A stretch of 64,000 nt of DNA from DYCT01 sp051875715 (GCA_051875715.1 JBJEHD010000031.1:1-64000); one strand, 5' to 3'. Positions 24,927-35,460 are shown, counted from the stretch's first letter. The notes: generated by a model not told the origin, from the sequence alone. Translations and numbers: made by a program.

Positions 24927-26945
24927 ATGCTCCGCCACCTCGCCAACCGCCTCACGTGCGCCGGGTCCGTCTGCTTGCTATCTGCCATAGCTTGCGCACA
25001 AACCCGCGTCGACACGACGCACACCTACCGGTTGGACGAGGTGGTCGTGCAATCGTCCGCCCACCGGCAGACCCTCCGCTCCGCCACCCCCTTGCAGACC
25101 TTGCAAGCCCAAACCTTGCGGCAAACGGGAGCCTTTCAAGTGTCCGATGCCGTCAAGCAGTTCAGCGGCGTAGTGGTGAAGGACTACGGCGGCATCGGCG
25201 GACTGAAGACCGTCTCCGTACGCAGCCTCGGTGCCACCCACACCACCGTGGCCTACGACGGCATGCCCCTCTCCGATGCCCAGACCGGCCAGATAGACCT
25301 CGGCCGCCTCTCGCTGGACAACGTGGAGAGCATCAGCCTGGCCGACGGACAGGCCGACGACCTGCGCCAACCCGCCCGCTTGCTGGCCTCGGCCGGCACC
25401 TTGCTGTTGCGTACCCTCCGCCCCACCTTCCGTCCTGACGAACGTTTCCACACCGAAGCCTCCGTCAAAGCCGGCAGTTTCGGGTTGGTAAACCCCTCGG
25501 TCCGGCTCGAAAACAAGTTGGGCCGCCATTTCGCCTCCACCCTGTCGGCGCAATACCTCGGTGCCGACGGTGCCTACCCCTACACGCTGGACAACGGCAC
25601 CGCCTCCGAACGCCGCCACCGGGCCAATTCCGACGTCAGGACCTGTCAGGGCGAGGCCAACCTCTTCGGCACTTTCGGCACCCGCACCCTGCACCTGAAG
25701 TTGTCCTGTTACGACTCCGAACGAGGCCTGCCCACCAATATCCTCTACAACACCTATGCCGGCCAGCGCCTGTGGGACCGCCAATACCTGGCCCAGGGTG
25801 CCTACGAGCATCGATTCGGCAGCCGTTTCAGTCTGTCCGCACGCGCCCAATACAACCATGCCCGAACGCGCTATTACGACCCCGCCGTGCTCAACGCACA
25901 AGGATTCGACGACAACCGCTACCGCCAGTCCGAGTACTACCTCTCCACCACCTTACTCTACCGGCCCCTGCCCGCCTTCACCCTCTCCTTGGCCGCCGAC
26001 GCCGTCGTCCACCATCTCGAGGCCAACCTCGAGGATTTCGCCACCCCCACGCGCTTACAGATGCTCGCCGCCCTTTCGGCCCGCTATGTCCACGAGCGGC
26101 TTACGCTCAGCGCCCACCTCCTCGCCACCCGCACCCACGAATGGGTCTGCCGGGGTGCCGCCGCCCCCGACCGTCGGCGTCTGTCCCCCTCCGTGGCCCT
26201 GTCGGTGCAACCCTTTGCCTACGACGGACTTCGCCTCCGCCTGCTCTACAAAGACCTGTTTCGCCTTCCCACCTTCAACGACCTCTACTACGGCCAGGTG
26301 GGCACCCGCACCCTCCGCCCCGAAAAAGCCCGCCAGTGGAGCGGCGGTTTGGTGTGGACTCACCGCACCGACGGCCTGCTTGCTTCGGTGATGGTGCAGG
26401 CCGACGCCTTCTTCAGCCTCCTCACGGACAAGATTGTGGCCGTCCCGGCCAAGAATCTCTTTGTGTGGAGCATGGTCAACGTAGGGCGCGTCCACTCCAA
26501 AGGGACGGAAGCCAACCTGCAGGCCGACCTACGCCTGCATCCCCGGTGGACGCTGCAGACTTCCGCCGCCTACACCTGGCAGCGCGCCCTCGACAAGACC
26601 GACCCCGACCACCTGCCCTACCGCACCACCTACAACCACCAGATAGCCTACACACCGCGCCATAGCGGTTCGGTCCGAATCGTCCTGCTGGGTCCCTGGG
26701 CCAATCTGGGCTATACGGCCCTCTTTGCCGGCGAACGATACAGCGACTCCTACAACGCACCCGAGTACCGTCTCGCCCCTTACAGCGAACACAGCCTCAG
26801 CCTCTGGCGCGAACAACCCTGGGGCCCCGTCCGCCTCACCCTGGGGATAGAAATGCTCAACGTGGGCGGCCGTGCCTACGAAATCGTCAAAAACTATCCA
26901 ATGCCCGGGCGGCAAGTGCGGGCGTCGGTCAAGATTCGATATTAA
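24927..26945 (+). CDS. btuB: TonB-dependent outer-membrane cobalamin receptor
   Basis: 672 residues. Signal peptide ending AIACA, a plug domain (about 30-140) with RLDEVVVQSS (TonB-box-like start), AFQVSDAVKQFSGVVVKDYG, GIGGLKTVSVRSLGATHTTV and AYDGMPLSDAQTG, then a 22-strand type barrel ending KIRY with a terminal aromatic. Length and gene context fit BtuB. It uses TonB energy to move cobalamin into the periplasm. There is a good RBS (AAGGGAG) before ATG 24927. btuG follows after 3 bp. Confidence 0.92.
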   Translation: MLRHLANRLTCAGSVCLLSAIACAQTRVDTTHTYRLDEVVVQSSAHRQTLRSATPLQTLQAQTLRQTGAFQVSDAVKQFSGVVVKDYGGIGGLKTVSVRSLGATHTTVAYDGMPLSDAQTGQIDLGRLSLDNVESISLADGQADDLRQPARLLASAGTLLLRTLRPTFRPDERFHTEASVKAGSFGLVNPSVRLENKLGRHFASTLSAQYLGADGAYPYTLDNGTASERRHRANSDVRTCQGEANLFGTFGTRTLHLKLSCYDSERGLPTNILYNTYAGQRLWDRQYLAQGAYEHRFGSRFSLSARAQYNHARTRYYDPAVLNAQGFDDNRYRQSEYYLSTTLLYRPLPAFTLSLAADAVVHHLEANLEDFATPTRLQMLAALSARYVHERLTLSAHLLATRTHEWVCRGAAAPDRRRLSPSVALSVQPFAYDGLRLRLLYKDLFRLPTFNDLYYGQVGTRTLRPEKARQWSGGLVWTHRTDGLLASVMVQADAFFSLLTDKIVAVPAKNLFVWSMVNVGRVHSKGTEANLQADLRLHPRWTLQTSAAYTWQRALDKTDPDHLPYRTTYNHQIAYTPRHSGSVRIVLLGPWANLGYTALFAGERYSDSYNAPEYRLAPYSEHSLSLWREQPWGPVRLTLGIEMLNVGGRAYEIVKNYPMPGRQVRASVKIRY

Positions 26946-26948
26946 GCC

Positions 26949-28079
26949 ATGCCGAAGTTTCTCCTCCCCCTCCTCTTGTGCACCCTGCTGGCCACCACTG
27001 CGTGCGACGACGCCATCCGATGGGAGACGTCCGCCGAGCCGTCCCCCACCCCTTCCGCCGGCGGACTATATATCTTGTGCGAGGGCCTGTTCAACCGGAA
27101 CAACAGCCTCCTCGCATACTACGACCTCCGCCTGGGCCTCCACCGTTCGTTTATCGACGACGACCTGCGCGGCTCCGACAAAACCAGTTACGACATGTTC
27201 AAGCAGGCCAACGGGCGCAAACTGGGCGACACGGCCAACGACCTCCAGCGCTACGGCAGCCGCCTGTGGTGCGCCGTCAGCGTGTCCAGCCAGGTCGAAG
27301 TGATGGACCTGGGCAGCGGCCGCTCGTTGCGCCAGATTCCCCTCTTCACCGAGGACGGAGTGGGCCGTCAGCCCCGCTACTTCGCTTTCGAAGGCGGAAA
27401 GGCTTACGTCTGCAATTTCGACGGCACCGTGGCGCGTATCGACACCGCCACCCTCTGTGTCGACGGCCTGGTACGCGTGGGCCGCAACCCCGACGGCATC
27501 TGTGCGGCCGCCGGCAAACTATACGTCAGCAATTCGGGCGGCTTGGACACCACCCATCCGGACAGCACGGTGAGCGTGGTGGACCTGGAAACCTTTACCG
27601 AAGTGCGCCGCCTCACGGTGCGCGAGAACCCCGGCGCCATCCATGCCGATGGTGCAGGCAACGTATACGTCGTATCGCGCGGCCGGTATGACGAAGGCTT
27701 GGCGGACTACGATCCCCGCCTGCATCGGATAGACAGCCGTACGGACGAGGTGGTAGAGACGTTCGACTATTCCGCAGTCGATTTCTGCATCAGCGGCTCG
27801 CGGGCCTACCTCTATGGCTACGGGCTTGGCGGAGGAGGCATCCGCGTCATGGACACACGCACGGGCCGCATCATCGACACCGATTTTGTGAAGGACGGCA
27901 CCCCGTTCGTCCACGTCTATGCGCTTGCTGTCGATCCCTCCACAGGCTACGTCTACGTAGCCGATGCGCAACACTATACCACTCCCGGCCTCATCTACGC
28001 CTTCACTCCTCAAGGCCAGTGCTGCGCCTGCTTCGAAGCCAAAGGGCTCAACCCGAATTCGCTCGTTTTCTGGCCTTGA
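26949..28079 (+). CDS. btuG: YncE/DUF5074-like beta-propeller lipoprotein, BtuG-like
   Basis: 376 residues. Lipobox LATTAC (C19) followed by DDA. The rest is a seven-bladed propeller pattern: repeated blades such as RYFAFEGGKAYVCNFDGTVA, DGICAAAGKLYVSNSGG, PGAIHADGAGNVYVVSRG and YALAVDPSTGYVYVADAQHY. BtuG proteins sit on BtuB at the cell surface and bind B12 with extremely high affinity. Position at the end of the riboswitch operon supports this. No terminator was recognised; 28080-28287 contains the next promoter. Confidence 0.88.
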   Translation: MPKFLLPLLLCTLLATTACDDAIRWETSAEPSPTPSAGGLYILCEGLFNRNNSLLAYYDLRLGLHRSFIDDDLRGSDKTSYDMFKQANGRKLGDTANDLQRYGSRLWCAVSVSSQVEVMDLGSGRSLRQIPLFTEDGVGRQPRYFAFEGGKAYVCNFDGTVARIDTATLCVDGLVRVGRNPDGICAAAGKLYVSNSGGLDTTHPDSTVSVVDLETFTEVRRLTVRENPGAIHADGAGNVYVVSRGRYDEGLADYDPRLHRIDSRTDEVVETFDYSAVDFCISGSRAYLYGYGLGGGGIRVMDTRTGRIIDTDFVKDGTPFVHVYALAVDPSTGYVYVADAQHYTTPGLIYAFTPQGQCCACFEAKGLNPNSLVFWP

Positions 28080-28167
28080 TTGGGCAAGAAGGGGAATATT
28101 TTCCGCATAACCATTGATTTGGAGATACATACACGCTCTTTTTCTGCCCAAGAACATATAGAGCGGC

Positions 28168-28198
28168 TTGATTATGTTCTTTCGTTCGTTTATATTTG
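28168..28198 (+). promoter_or_regulatory. promoter of the giant repeat protein gene
   Basis: TTG (28168-28170), 20-bp spacer, TATATTTG (28191-28198). The leader is about 85 nt long. Confidence 0.75.
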
Positions 28199-28287
28199 CT
28201 CCCATTATTTTAAATACATTTAAGAATATATGGGAGTTTTCTTAGACTGTTAGTATTCACCAATCAATAACTTTAAAATCAACAGTT

Positions 28288-31200
28288 ATGAAGCGATTTA
28301 GTTTAACTTTTCTAACGACCCTTCTCTTGTTTTTATGGGGGGGTAGTTTGCAAGTGAAAGCGGAATTGGTCAACGAGGCCAACCACTTTGCCTGCACATT
28401 TGCCACACAGGCCGAACTCGACCAGTGGACCGCCATCGACCTCAACGGACGATTCGCCTCCGGCAACAGCAAGAACTTTTGGGAATGGTATGCCGACGGA
28501 CCTTGCGTACGCTTCCGTGCCGATTCCGGCAACAACGGCGACGACTGGCTCATCTCGCCGCTGCTCGGCCTCGTGCCGGGCAAGACCTACACGCTGAGTT
28601 TCACCCTCGACTCGCGAGACAACGGGCGGCTGAAGTTCACCCTCGGAAATGCGGCAACCGTAGAGGCACAGACGTTCCTCATCAAAGACACCGAGACCTA
28701 TCAAGACGGCACATTCTCTGTCGACTTCACCGTTCCGGCCGACATCACAACGCCTTACCTCGGCATCTACACCTGCACCGAAGCATGGGAAGAGACCTAC
28801 CTGTATAAGGTGGAAATCACGGAAAAAGCAACAACAGCCGACACATATCACTACGAATGCTCCTTCGCCACACAGGCCGAACTGGACCAGTGGACCGCCA
28901 TCGACCTCAACGGACGATTCGCCTCCGGCAACAGCAAGANNNNNNNNNNNNNNNNNNNNNNNNNNNNNNNNNNNNNNNNNNNNNNNNNNNNNNNNNNNNN
29001 NNNNNNNNNNNNNNNNNNNNNNNNNNNNNNNNNNNNNNNCCTGTACCGAAGCATGGGAAGAAACCTATCTCTACAAGGTGGCAATCGACGAGAAAGTCGT
29101 AGAAGATACGTATCACTACGAATGTTCCTTTGCCACACAGGCCGAACTCGACCAGTGGACCGCCATCGACCTCAACGGACGATTCGCCTCCGGCAACAGC
29201 AAGAACTTTTGGGAATGGTATGCCGACGGACCTTGCGTACGCTTCCGTGCCGATTCCGGCAACAACGGCGACGACTGGCTCATCTCGCCGCTGCTCGGCC
29301 TCGTGCCGGGCAAGACCTACACGCTGAGTTTCACCCTCGACTCGCGAGACAACGGGCGGCTGAAGTTCACCCTCGGAAATGCGGCAACCGTAGAGGCACA
29401 GACGTTCCTCATCAAAGACACCGAGACCTATCAAGACGGCACATTCTCTGTCGACTTCACCGTTCCGGCCGACATCACCACGCCATACCTCGGCATCTAC
29501 ACCTGTACCGAAGCATGGGAAGAAACCTATCTCTACAAGGTGGCAATCGACGAGAAGGTCGGTGCTCCCGAAGTGAACGACTACTTCTTCACCAACTTTG
29601 CTTCGCAGGCCGAATTCGACCAGTGGGCGGCTATCGACCTGAACGGTACATTCTCCGGCAAGAACAAATGGGAATGGTATGCCACCGACGTATGCGCCCG
29701 CTTCCGTGCCGACTCGAGCCACGAAGGCGACGACTGGTTGTTCTCGCCGGCCTTGAGCCTCGTTCCCGGAAAGGAATATGTGGTGAAATTCTTGCTCGAT
29801 TCGCAAGACAACACCCGCATGAAAGTCACGCTGGGCACGGATCAGACCGTAGAAGCCCAGACGCTGCTTATCCAAGACACACAGGTGTACGGAAGCGGAT
29901 ATTTCGCTTTCACCTTCACGCCGACCGGTACGGAAGCCGTAGGCACCTACTACCTTGGCATCCACATCACCAACGAAGGCTGGGAAGAGACTTACCTGAA
30001 ACTCGTCGAGGTGACGGAGAACAAAGACATGACGCTGTCTGTCAGCATGACCGACCAGAACAGCCAGAGTGCCCTCGAAGGTGTCAGCATCACCCTGACA
30101 AACGACCCCACCTACCCGACCCAGACCCGTTGGAGCGACGCGGAAGGCGTGGCCCGCTTCGAGCACCTGACTCCGGGCACGTACACGCTGAATGCCACGA
30201 AAGAAGGCTACATCAAGCTGGAAGGCCAGACGGTCGACATCGTCTACGACGCCAGCGGCCAAGCCACGCTGAACTTGCAACTGGCCGAATACGGCTTCTG
30301 CACCGTATCGGGAACCGTTGTTGACGAGAGCAACGAACCCGTGGCCCAGGCCACCGTACGCCTGAGCGCCGACAATTCCTACGAGGCCACGACGAACGAG
30401 AACGGACAGTTCACGTTTGCCGAAGTGCCCCGTCCGCAGACCTACACGCTGACGATTGCCAAGAAATACAAGAGCACCCACACCCAGGAGGTCGCCCTGA
30501 AGAACTTCCAGGAAGACCTGGGCAGCATCGTGCTGAAAGACTTCGTGAGCACGCCGGCCAACCTCTGCGCCGACGAAACGGAGAAAGGCATGTTCCTCTC
30601 GTGGATGATGCCCGTGGCCGAGAAGGAATTCGCACGCGACAACGGCATCTACAGCGGACTCTACCAGTTCAACAACGAAGACGGCTACGTACAAGTCGGG
30701 ACCGTGTTCAAAGAGCCGATGGTCGTAGAGAAGATGACCTGGGCCATCGCCGACATGAAAGAGGGCATCTTGATTGACGCCTATGTCTACCTCATCAACA
30801 AAGACGGCTCGTTCAGCATCACGCCGGCCTACACGGCCAAGGAAATCCCGAGCCACAACTACGACTTCGAAGGAGACATCATCTGGACCGAACACACGCT
30901 GACCGAACCGGTTGTAGCCCCCTACGGCTGCATCGTGGCCATCGGACGCGAACGCACCATCAGTATCCCCAACGACGGACAGAACAACGGCCACAACGTG
31001 CTTGGCGCCGACCTGGACAAGAGCGGATGGGGCGAATCGGGCGTAAGCAACTTCTTCATCCGTGCCGCCGGACAGACGATGGTGGCCGATCTCGAGGCTA
31101 CGGCCGTTGCACAACGGGCCGCCATGAAATGTGCTCCGCAAGCCCGCTTGGCCGCACCGGCCGAAACGAGCGCGACGGAAACCCCGTTCCACTTCAACCT

Positions 31201-32722
31201 CTGGCGCTTTGCTACGGCCGATGCCGACAACCAAGAAGCCTGGACGAACCTGGCCTCCGACGAGAAAGACCTCTTCTACGTCGACATGACCTACAACGGC
31301 CTGGCATCCGGCACCTACCAGTATGCCCTTCAGGCTGTCTATGACAACGGCAAGCAGACGGAAATCATCCTGTCCGACATCGTTGAAAAGCAAGTCTATA
31401 CGAAGGTGACCGTGAAGATTTACGGCAATACGGCCATTGACTTCACCGACGGAACCGTCATCTCGCTCATCAACTCGTCAGACGAGGCATACACCTACTC
31501 GGCCGTAGTCAAGGGCGGCATCGCCCAGTTCGACAAGGTACGCAAGGGCGTGTACATCGTCACGGCCTACAAGGAAGGATTCAAGCCCGTCACGAAAGAC
31601 GGCAACTTCTTCGACCTGAAAGACCAGTACCAAATGGCTTTCGGCATGGAATTGGATCCGAAGGCTCCGTTCAACCTCCGCGCCGAGGCTCAAGCCGGAA
31701 CGGCCAACGTCGTGCTGAGCTGGAACGAAAGCACGCGCCTCTTCGACGACTTTGAAGGCATGGAAGACTTCGCCGTCAATCCGGCAGGCGAACTGGGATG
31801 GACCTACGTGGACGGCGACCAGTGTCCGACCATGGGCATCCAGCAATGCCAGGCCAACCCCTACCCGAACATGTTCGGCCAGATGGCCTTCATCGCCTTC
31901 AACCCGTCGGCCACCCAGCCGGCCATGACCGACTACCTGGTGCCCTTCAGCGGCAACAAGGTGTTGGCCTCCATTGCTCCGGGCAACAACGCCCAGAACG
32001 ACGACTACCTGTTCTCGCCGGCCTTGTCGTTCGACGCCGACTTCACCCTCTCCTTCATGGCATCGGCCGGATTCTACGGACTGTTCGGCCGTGAAGAGTT
32101 CATGGTGGGCTACTGCACCGAAACGGCCACGACGGACAACATCACCTGGCTCACGGAAGAGCCGGAAAGCGTGAACGGTGTCTGGACGGCCTTCTCCTAC
32201 ACGCTGCCGAAAGAAGCCAAGCACGCCGTCATCCGCTGCGTGTCGACGCAACGCTACTTCTTCCTGCTCGACGACATCGAAATCGGCCAGGCCGAACCGG
32301 AGACCTTCTACATGGCTTCGTTCAACATCGAACTGGACAACGAGGCATACGCGACGACCAACCAACGCTCCATCGTCCTGCAAGGGCTGGAAGAGGGCAA
32401 GCACATCGCCCGTGTACAGGCCGCCTTCCCGATGAGCGACAACAGCCGTCTGTACTCCGACTTTGTTGAACTGGTGTTCAAGGTGGACGCTGCCGACGGC
32501 ATCAGCACCGCCTGCGGCACCGCCCTCTTCGTACAAGAAGAGCAGGCCATCGTAGCCGGAGAAGCCACCGACGTGATGGAGATGTTCGACGTGCAAGGCC
32601 GCTCGTGCGGTTCCTGCCAAGCCAACGGACGCATCTCCACGCAAGACTTGAACGCCGGTGTCTACCTGCTGAAACTCCGTGTAGGCGAGCAGACGCGCTA
32701 CCGGAAGGTCGTAATCCGATAA
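28288..32722 (+). CDS. giant secreted choice-of-anchor repeat protein with T9SS-like sorting domain (spans assembly gap)
   Basis: One gene split in the assembly by 100 N. Signal peptide MKRFSLTFLTTLLLFLWG, then four choice-of-anchor J-like modules of about 154 residues (hallmark GDDWLISPLLGLVPGKTYTL), the first three nearly identical and the second mostly hidden by the gap; two CnaB-like sandwiches (GVARFEHLTPGTYTL, GQFTFAEVPRPQTYTL); a middle region; a further choice-of-anchor module (DFEGMEDFAVNPAGELGW); and a T9SS-like tail LNAGVYLLKLRVGEQTRYRK. The frame changes by one at the gap as deposited. If the gap were 297 bp, as alignment of the repeats predicts, the frame would be continuous and the protein about 1543 residues. 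Paralogue of 14669-17863, with extra N-terminal modules. Likely surface adhesin or matrix protein. Confidence 0.85.
28399..29479 (+). repeat. near-identical tandem modules inside the giant protein gene
   Basis: 28399-28748 (350 bp) is identical, base for base, to 29129-29478. The module between them is cut by the N gap, but its visible ends (28856-28939 and 29040-29080) match as well. Unit length is 465 bp for module 1 to 2 and a predicted 462 bp for 2 to 3. Confidence 0.92.
28940..29039. other. assembly gap of 100 N
   Basis: Exactly 100 N, a conventional placeholder. It falls inside the second of three near-identical modules, the expected failure point for short-read assembly. By alignment to 29205-29501 the missing sequence should be about 297 bp. 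Confidence 0.97.
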
Positions 32723-32780
32723 CCCTCCACCCTGTCCGGACGCCGGCCTTCGGGCCGCATCCGGCAGGACGACGCCCAAC

Positions 32781-32820
32781 AGAAAGCCCCGACCGCCTTC
32801 ATCGGCAGCCGGGGCTTTCT
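32781..32820. terminator. terminator between convergent genes
   Basis: AGAAAGCCCCG and CGGGGCTTTCT form an 11-bp perfect stem; T-rich DNA follows on the plus strand and the symmetrical A/T ends could serve both directions. It lies 58 bp after the giant gene and 40 bp after the stop of the convergent aldose epimerase gene. Confidence 0.88.
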
Positions 32821-32860
32821 TTATCCCAAAACGGTAATGCGCAAACGGAAGCGGAGGATG

Positions 32861-33751
32861 TCACTCGTCCGCCACGAGGCCCACGGTGTAGCGGCCCACG
32901 AAATGGCGGCCCGGCTCCAGGCGTTGCACCCACTCGCGTTGGTCGAACTCACCCTCGTAGTGTGCGCGGTCGGCCCTTCCGTACCACGGCTCGATGCAGA
33001 CGAAGGGCGCATACTCGTCCTTGCGGGGCGACCAGATGCCCATCAGCGGTCCGTCGAACCCGACGGTCAGGTAGGGCCGTTTCTGCCGGTCGAGCAAGGT
33101 GACGCGGTCTACCTGTGCGTCCTCCAGGATGAGGGCGTCGTCCTCGAAGGTGTGTCGGGTGATGGGCAGCAGGCCGTCGGCATCGAGGGGCAAGGTACGC
33201 CGCACGTCGCCCAGGCATCCTTTCTCGCTGATGACGGAGGTGACCAGCGTACGGCCTGCGGGGCCGAACTGCAGATAGCCTTGCACGGGGGCCTGGGGGT
33301 CGTAGTCCTTGTAAAGGAAGGCGGGATGGCCTCCGATCTGGAAGGGCATCACCCGGTCGGACAGGTTGCACACGCGCCATTCCACCTCGAGTTCGGGTCC
33401 CACGAGGCGGTAGGCTATCTCCAGTTCGAAGTCGTAGGGGAAGAGCGCGCGGGTCTGCTCGTCGCTCCGGAGGCGATACGAGGCGGCATCGGCGGACAGG
33501 CGGTGGAGGGTGAACACGCGGTCGCGTGCAAAGCCGTGCTGGCCCATGCGGTAGGTACGCCCTTCGATGCGGGTCTGCCCTTCCCACAGGCTGCCTACAA
33601 TGGGGAACAAGACGGGCGAACGCCGACGCCAATAGGCGGGGTCGCCTTGCCATACACACTCGCGTCCGTCGGGAAGGCGGCGCATGCTGCTCACTTCTGC
33701 CCCCTCGCGGTTGATGTGCACCTCGAGGTAGTCGTTCTGAATGATGTCCAT
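32861..33751 (-). CDS. aldose 1-epimerase family protein (galactose mutarotase-like)
   Basis: 296 residues, cytoplasmic. Typical of the YeaD/LacX-type mutarotase superfamily: LFPIVGSLWEGQTRIEGRTY, MGQHGFARDRVF (catalytic-type His), IGGHPAFLY (second His) and FVCIEPWYGRAD with the Glu. It should interconvert alpha and beta anomers of a sugar; the exact sugar is unknown. An open frame continues upstream to 34009, but ATG 33751 gives the family start MDIIQNDYLEVHINREG. The ROK regulator gene ends 43 bp upstream in the same direction, suggesting joint control of sugar use. Confidence 0.9.
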   Translation of the reverse strand: MDIIQNDYLEVHINREGAEVSSMRRLPDGRECVWQGDPAYWRRRSPVLFPIVGSLWEGQTRIEGRTYRMGQHGFARDRVFTLHRLSADAASYRLRSDEQTRALFPYDFELEIAYRLVGPELEVEWRVCNLSDRVMPFQIGGHPAFLYKDYDPQAPVQGYLQFGPAGRTLVTSVISEKGCLGDVRRTLPLDADGLLPITRHTFEDDALILEDAQVDRVTLLDRQKRPYLTVGFDGPLMGIWSPRKDEYAPFVCIEPWYGRADRAHYEGEFDQREWVQRLEPGRHFVGRYTVGLVADE

Positions 33752-33794
33752 AGGATGATGATGAAACAAGGGTTTTCTATGTTGTCTGTTTTTT

Positions 33795-35021
33795 CTACAG
33801 GTTCTCGTCGGGGAAGAGTGCCTCGGCCAGGATGTGGCACGCGCCCACCACGGCCCCTCGTTCGCCCAGGGCCGCCACGTGCAGGTCGAGGTGCTGCCAC
33901 AGCAGGGGTAGCGAATAGAGGTGGAGCGACGAGCGGATGGGGCACTCCAGATAGGTGCCTGCCACGGCCACGTCGCCTCCGATGATGACGGTGTCGGGGT
34001 TGAACACATTGACCAGTAGCGACAGGTAGCGCCCCATCGTCTGGCCGATGCGTCCCAGGGTCTCGATGGCCAACACGTCGCCCTCGCGGACGGCGGCCTG
34101 CACGATGTCGTGCATGCCTATCTGGTCCGGGCGGAGGCGGCCCGCCAGTACGGAAACGACCCCCTCCTCCATGCGTTGGCGAAAGAGGCGCACCAAGGTC
34201 TGGCCGGATATCACGGTCTGGATGCATCCCTTCTTGCCGCATTCGCAAAGGATTTCGTTGTCGAGGATGGGGCTGTGTCCGTACTCGCCCGAGAATCCGT
34301 TTTGCCCGTAGTAGAGTTGTCCTCCGCAGATCATGCTGATGCCGAATCCCCAGCTGATGTTGAGGAACACGCCGTTTCGGATGGGGCGGTCGGGCCGTGC
34401 GGCCTGTTCGCCGGCCAGCATGGCCCGCGAGTCGTTTTCGATGCGGGTGGGCACTCCGATGCGGTCCTCGATGAGGCGGCTGAGGGGTGTTCCGTCGAAG
34501 GTGTAGAAGGTGTGGTTGATGCCCCTTTCGGAGTCGATTCGTCCGGGGAAGACCACGCACGCGCCCAGGAGCCGTTCGCGCCACAGAGGTTCGCGGTCGA
34601 CGAACTGGTTGATGAGTTCGCACAACCGGCAGAGCGAGTCGATGTCGTCGGCCAGCGTGAAGGGGAGTCCCATCTGTTCGGCCACGGTCTGGCCTTTCAT
34701 GTCGAGCAGGGCGAGGTTCGCCGAGTCGCGTTTGACGTCGACGCCGAGCAGGAAGGCGCAGTCGGGGTTGAGCGCGTACACCACCGGACGTCGTCCGCCC
34801 GAGGTGTCAAGTTTACCGCATTCGCGGGCCACGCCGGCCTCCATCAGTTCGCCCATGATTTTCGTCACGGTGGGTATGCTGAACTCGGTGATGCGTCCCA
34901 GTTCGAGGATGGTTCGTTCTCCGTCCATCAGCAGGCGGACTACGCGTCGCTTCAGTCTGAGCATGCGCAGGGCCAGGAGGGGGAGTGAGTCGTGTGTCTT
35001 CAGTATGTCGGCTAAGGTCAT
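33795..35021 (-). CDS. ROK-family transcriptional regulator
   Basis: 408 residues. N-terminal winged HTH (about 20-85, ILELGRITEFSIPTVTKIMG), then a ROK sugar-kinase fold: GVDVKRDSANLALLD, NDSRAMLAGE, GEYGHSPI and the zinc motif CECGKKGCIQ. NagC/Mlc/XylR-type regulators repress sugar genes and release on binding a sugar or phosphosugar. The last position of the zinc motif is usually Glu (GCxE); here it is Gln. The catalytic-type Asp of ROK kinases is replaced by Ser in the IENDSRA region, normal for regulators. Likely target: its own operon with the aldose epimerase gene. Confidence 0.9.
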   Translation of the reverse strand: MTLADILKTHDSLPLLALRMLRLKRRVVRLLMDGERTILELGRITEFSIPTVTKIMGELMEAGVARECGKLDTSGGRRPVVYALNPDCAFLLGVDVKRDSANLALLDMKGQTVAEQMGLPFTLADDIDSLCRLCELINQFVDREPLWRERLLGACVVFPGRIDSERGINHTFYTFDGTPLSRLIEDRIGVPTRIENDSRAMLAGEQAARPDRPIRNGVFLNISWGFGISMICGGQLYYGQNGFSGEYGHSPILDNEILCECGKKGCIQTVISGQTLVRLFRQRMEEGVVSVLAGRLRPDQIGMHDIVQAAVREGDVLAIETLGRIGQTMGRYLSLLVNVFNPDTVIIGGDVAVAGTYLECPIRSSLHLYSLPLLWQHLDLHVAALGERGAVVGACHILAEALFPDENL

Positions 35022-35188
35022 AGGGGTTGCTTCTTCTGTTTATGCGCCCCGAAGATACGGCATCCGTGTCAAACCACCAAGGGTGTGTCGTTCTTTTTTC
35101 TATACATGGCGGGGGCCTCGTTTTTTCGACCACACAGACAGGCCTGCCTTTTTCGAGCTTCCCGATGGGCCTGCCTGCTTCTTTCTTT

Positions 35189-35340
35189 TCGACCACCCCA
35201 ATACCCCGCCTACCAGGCGGGGCTTGCCTCCCCAAACCTCTCCGTGGAGGGGCTTAAATGAGGCCGATGGCCTCATAGTCTAAGGTAAGGCCAACCGAGC
35301 CTGTGCCCCTTCGGGGTTGGCCTTGATTTCTTACGGGAGG
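35189..35340 (+). repeat. mosaic multi-hairpin repeat, copy M1
   Basis: A chain of palindromes: CCCCGCCTaCCAGGCGGGG, CCTCT..GGAGGGG, GAGGCCGATGGCCTC, then AAGGCCAACC..GGTTGGCCTT. It is followed by GGGAGG..CCTCCC and CCGCATCGTCCCGATGCGG up to 35381. Copy M2 at 35461 differs at two positions in 152 bp. In 35022-35188 I see only T-rich partial units (TTTTTTCGACCAC, CCCGATGGGCCTGCC). Confidence 0.9.
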
Positions 35341-35460
35341 GAACGGCCTCCCGATTGTTTGTCCGCATCGTCCCGATGCGGAGTCCTCGGTTTTTTTTGA
35401 CCACACCGATGGACCTGCCTTTTTTTTCGGGCATCCCGATACCCTGCCTGCTCCTTTTTT

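Noticed and set aside
29078..32722. Separate gene starting at GTG 29078
   Set aside because: The frame is the continuation of the gene starting at 28288; the apparent frame change is explained by the arbitrary length of the N gap.
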